From Pseudomonadota bacterium (GTDB lineage: Bacteria; Pseudomonadota; Gammaproteobacteria; Steroidobacterales; Steroidobacteraceae): a stretch of 64,000 nt of DNA. Where the stretch lies: contig JAFEDS010000024.1 in assembly GCA_018241505.1 (NCBI GenBank), forward strand, positions 1 to 64,000, written 5' to 3'. The translations under genes and the position numbers were made by a program. Below are positions 61,390 through 64,000 of this stretch, one piece after another; the first letter of the stretch is position 1; the number at the start of each line of letters is the position of its first letter. Below the pieces are notes generated by a model. That model saw only the letters and a program-made list of their open reading frames with translations. It was not told where the DNA came from and ran no database searches.

Positions 61390-61743
61390 CTATTGCGGGT
61401 TGAGCGCGCTCAGACGTCTTTTCTGATAACGCTCCCAGTTCGCGGCCTGCTCACGTCCCAGCTCATGCAAATACCGCCAAGTGAACAGGCCGGTGTCGTG
61501 TCCGTCGTCAAAGACGATCTTCACGGCGTATTGGCCCACGGGCTCCACGGCCCGGACGCCCACGGCCTCTTTGCCGAGCACCAGCACCTCCTGGCCCGGA
61601 CCGTGCCCCTTCACCTCCGCGGACGGCGAGTGCACCCGCAGGTACTCAAACGGCAGCTCGAACCGGCTGCCGTCCGAAAAACTCACTTCCAGCAGCCGCG
61701 ATTTGCTGCGGACCTTGATTTCAGTGGCAATAGGGTCAGACAT
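61390..61743 (-). CDS. DUF971 domain protein
   Basis: A 117-residue protein of the DUF971 (gamma-butyrobetaine-hydroxylase-like N-terminal) family. The core is SRLLEVSFSDGSRFELPFEYL, then SPSAEVKGHGPGQEVLVLGK, YAVKIVFDDGHDTGLFTWRYL. In several gammaproteobacteria it lies near ubiE and hslVU; its function is unknown, with iron-sulfur assembly links suggested for some members. It sits alone between the two hybrid kinase genes. Confidence 0.88.
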   Translation of the reverse strand: MSDPIATEIKVRSKSRLLEVSFSDGSRFELPFEYLRVHSPSAEVKGHGPGQEVLVLGKEAVGVRAVEPVGQYAVKIVFDDGHDTGLFTWRYLHELGREQAANWERYQKRRLSALNPQ

Positions 61744-61804
61744 AGCTCCCCAGTATAGTCTGGGCTATATAGCCGATGGGCCGCTGCTGATAGGATCGCG
61801 CGCC

Positions 61805-63622
61805 ATGCAGACACTGGATGTCAGTACGCCACACCCGGCCAACGCGCTGGAGCGTTCGCTGTTCATTCGCGCCGAACAGATTCGCGCGCAGTTCCGCATT
61901 ATGCCCGGCGCTTTCGTCGGCTCCGCGCTCGTGGCAACTCTCCTGGTGGCGCTGCTGTGCGACAGACTGAGTCTGCACGTGCTGCTTCCCTGGTTGGTCA
62001 TGGTCTATCTCCTGTCGGCAGCACGCTTCATTCTGTGGCGCCTGTTCCGCAAGGCCGATCCGCCGACTTCGCGGATGCAGCGCTGGGGTCGCCTCGCCAT
62101 AGCGGCCGGGGCGATGTCCGGCGTGCTGTGGGGCATAGGCGGCATCATTCTTCACGACCGGGCGAGCCTCTCGCACCAGCTCTTTGTCCTGGCGGCCACC
62201 ACAGGGCTGGGATTTACCTCGACCTACATGACGGCACCGCTCCTGCCCGCATTTCTTGCGTACGTGTGTCCGAGCTTTCTGCTGTCGGCCATTCCGTTCC
62301 TGCTCGACGGGGACCGCATGCACGTGGCGATCGGTATCGCCACGCTGGTGCTGCTGCCTGTGATGGCGCAGTTTGCGGCGCGTATCTCGCGGACCTTCCT
62401 CGAGTCGGTCAATGTCAAATTGCAGAACTCCGAGCTCATGGCGGAGCTGCGCCGCCAGAAGGAAGCGGCGGAGGAAGCGAACATCGCCAAGTCGCGTTTC
62501 CTGGCCGTGGCGAGTCACGACCTGCGCCAGCCTCTGCATGCATTGGGGTTGTTCGTACAGGCCCTGCAGGAATCCTCCATTGCGACGCACGAGCGCCATC
62601 TCGTCGGCAACATTCGCCGCTCGGTGGATGCGATGGAAGACCTGTTCGATGCGCTGCTCGATATCTCTCGACTCGATGCCGGCATCGTGCGACCCCGCTT
62701 CGAGACGTTCGCTCTGGCAACGCTGTTTGATCGCTTGAATTTCGAGCTCGGCCCGCTCGCGAAGCAAAAAGGCCTGTCACTGAGCGTGATGAAGACTTCC
62801 GTATACATTTGCAGCGACCCCACGTTGATTGAGCGGATTGTGCGCAACCTCGTCTCCAACGCCATCCGCTACACCGATCGTGGCGGTGTGTTGCTCGGCT
62901 GCCGCCGCCAGGAAGGCGGTTTGCGCATCGAGGTGTGGGACACGGGCCGCGGCGTTCCGACCGACAAACACCGCGAGATTTTCCGCGAATTCGCCCAACT
63001 CGACGCCACCAACCGCGACCCTCACAAGGGTCTGGGCCTGGGGCTGGCGATTGTCGAACGGCTGGCGAAGCTGTTGGATCACGATGTCCGCCTGCGCTCG
63101 ACTCCGGGGCGCGGCTCGGTGTTTTCCGTGGCCATCCCGCGCGGTCGCGAGGAGGATGTGATAGCCAACACCGTGGTCGAGCAGACGACCGCGTTCGATC
63201 TGTCCGACGTGCTGATACTCGTCATCGACTCGGACCCCGCGGTGCGCCAGGCGATGGAGGCGCTGCTCGGCAAGTGGAATGCGGAGGTGATCGCGGCGGC
63301 GTCCGGTGCGGAGATGAAGGACAAGCTGCCGTTGGTGCGGCGGGTGCCCAGCCTCATCATTTCCGACTATCATCCAAGAGCGCCGGCCACTCTCGGCGCC
63401 GGCCCGACGCTGGCGGTCATCGACATGCTGCGAAGCGAATTCAACACCGAGATTCCAGCGGTGTTGTTGACCGGCGACACGGCAGTTGAACGACAGATGC
63501 GCGATCAGGAGGTCGCGGGCCTGCCGGTACTGCACAAGCCGCTGAGCCCGGCTCGATTGCGGACGTTGATTGCCAACGTGCTGCGGATCGATGAGCATCA
63601 TAGAACGCGCAGGGCGAGCTAG
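61805..63622 (+). CDS. Hybrid histidine kinase, copy 2 (degenerate receiver)
   Basis: A 605-residue paralogue of the kinase at 59558, with the same order: six helices, coiled coil, AVASHDLRQPLHALGLFVQA (His), RIVRNLVSNAIRYTDRGGVL, VWDTGRGVPTDKHREIFREF, KGLGLGLAIVERLA. In the receiver the acidic pair reads LILVIDSDPAVRQ (Asp-Ser-Asp instead of Asp-Asp), the acceptor Asp is in LIISDYHPRA, the Lys in PVLHKPLS. An eight-residue Pro/Ala/Gly insertion follows the acceptor. The frame is open back to 61481, across the DUF971 gene; ATG 61805 is the start that matches copy 1. Confidence 0.88.
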   Translation: MQTLDVSTPHPANALERSLFIRAEQIRAQFRIMPGAFVGSALVATLLVALLCDRLSLHVLLPWLVMVYLLSAARFILWRLFRKADPPTSRMQRWGRLAIAAGAMSGVLWGIGGIILHDRASLSHQLFVLAATTGLGFTSTYMTAPLLPAFLAYVCPSFLLSAIPFLLDGDRMHVAIGIATLVLLPVMAQFAARISRTFLESVNVKLQNSELMAELRRQKEAAEEANIAKSRFLAVASHDLRQPLHALGLFVQALQESSIATHERHLVGNIRRSVDAMEDLFDALLDISRLDAGIVRPRFETFALATLFDRLNFELGPLAKQKGLSLSVMKTSVYICSDPTLIERIVRNLVSNAIRYTDRGGVLLGCRRQEGGLRIEVWDTGRGVPTDKHREIFREFAQLDATNRDPHKGLGLGLAIVERLAKLLDHDVRLRSTPGRGSVFSVAIPRGREEDVIANTVVEQTTAFDLSDVLILVIDSDPAVRQAMEALLGKWNAEVIAAASGAEMKDKLPLVRRVPSLIISDYHPRAPATLGAGPTLAVIDMLRSEFNTEIPAVLLTGDTAVERQMRDQEVAGLPVLHKPLSPARLRTLIANVLRIDEHHRTRRAS

Positions 63623-63690
63623 CGTAGGGCCCGCGCAGGGCGGAAAAGGACCTCGGCGCCGCGTGTCCAGTGCCACGCCAATCAACGATA

Positions 63691-64000
63691 CTAGGCCGTG
63701 ATCATCCCAACTCGTCGGGCGACGAGCACGGCCTGGGTGCGGTTCACCACGCCCAGTACCTTGAAGATGGCGGTGACGTGAGCTTTTACAGTCTTTTCAG
63801 AGAGCCCCAGCTCGGTGGCAATCTGTTTGTTGGTCTTGCCCTGGCACACGCGCGACAGCACTTCGAGCTGGCGCAACGTGAGCAATGCGACGTCAGGCTC
63901 GGCCGTAGCCCCGGCATCGTTGCTGCCCGCGGCGCCCGGCAGCGCATGCGAGATCGGCGGACCCGATGACTGCAAGGCCAAAGGTACGGTCACGTTGCCC
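63691..64000 (-). CDS. NarL/FixJ-type response regulator, C-terminal fragment
   Basis: The visible piece ends with a LuxR-type helix-turn-helix (LTLRQLEVLSRVCQGKTNKQ, then ATELGLSEKTVKAHVTAIF, LGVVNRTQAVLVARR). The frame is open to the right edge of the window with no stop; GTG at 63993 lies in frame but a receiver domain upstream is more likely, so the true start should be outside the window. Given its neighbours it is probably the partner of one or both hybrid kinases. Confidence 0.8.
   Translation of the reverse strand, partial: GNVTVPLALQSSGPPISHALPGAAGSNDAGATAEPDVALLTLRQLEVLSRVCQGKTNKQIATELGLSEKTVKAHVTAIFKVLGVVNRTQAVLVARRVGMITA

Noticed and set aside
61736-62767. A 343-codon minus-strand open frame
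   Set aside because: Antisense to hybrid kinase copy 2, Gln/Arg/His-rich, no domain; it is a shadow.

Overview
The window is a high-GC chromosomal segment of a gammaproteobacterium. Marker gene sets support this: tesA/ybbA/ybbP, ubiE-ubiJ-ubiB, yajQ, oxyR-ahpC-ahpD and a complete unfused trpEGDCFBA operon. Gene content (large acyl-CoA dehydrogenase, FadD, RND pumps, LytTR and NarL-type regulators, Ala-rich cyclic-di-GMP-type proteins) would fit a Steroidobacteraceae/Nevskiales-like or xanthomonad-like lineage, but that placement is inference. I see no rRNA, tRNA, CRISPR array, IS element or phage gene. Gene starts were chosen from Shine-Dalgarno sites, signal peptides and overlaps.

Layout. 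1-193: 3' end of a gene for a Gly-rich protein with 10-residue repeats. 285-2289: a small accessory patch, A/T-richer by eye, with a short ORF and two tandem paralogous DUF6502-type genes. 2274-7750: fadD, tesA, and the divergent ybbA-ybbP ABC exporter. 7753-19211: signalling genes (EAL-HDOD protein, diguanylate cyclase, LytS/LytTR pair, EF-hand protein, degenerate EAL protein) and two proteins with minisatellite-encoded Ala-rich linkers. 19424-22799: DUF1993, LysR regulator, acyl-CoA dehydrogenase. 22865-26986: a four-gene minus-strand operon joined by ATGA overlaps (LCAT-like hydrolase, photolyase, MgtC, PhzF). 27494-30796: copper chaperone divergent from an hxlR-emrA-emrB-like efflux operon, with a dyad between them. 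30907-32117: a decayed patch with an internally deleted hicA, intact hicB, a broken ArsR gene and an internally deleted cupin gene, bounded by an imperfect 22-bp direct repeat. 32122-35989: D-threonine-aldolase-like enzyme, oxyR, ahpC, ahpD, NUDIX. 35997-43570: tetR divergent from an RND-OMF efflux operon that also carries a BtuF-like binding protein. 43599-44440: yajQ and a small conserved gene. 44458-52427: trp operon with a classical attenuator (leader peptide with three consecutive Trp codons, mutually exclusive hairpins, strong terminator), ending in an MFS exporter gene. 52570-55242: zinc-ribbon membrane protein, an unknown protein and a MATE pump. 55403-59261: ubiE, a receiver-MarR-like response regulator, ubiJ, ubiB. 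59356-59471: a possible small RNA with an orphan terminator. 59558-64000: two paralogous hybrid histidine kinases, a DUF971 protein and the end of a NarL-type response regulator.

The strongest sequence-level observations are the complete trp attenuator, the cluster of internally deleted genes around hicAB, several clean operator dyads (HxlR, HicB, TetR, OxyR), repeated minisatellite expansion inside coding sequence, the response regulator embedded in the ubiquinone operon, and the orphan terminator at 59440. I did not find a clearly new multi-gene defence or mobile system.
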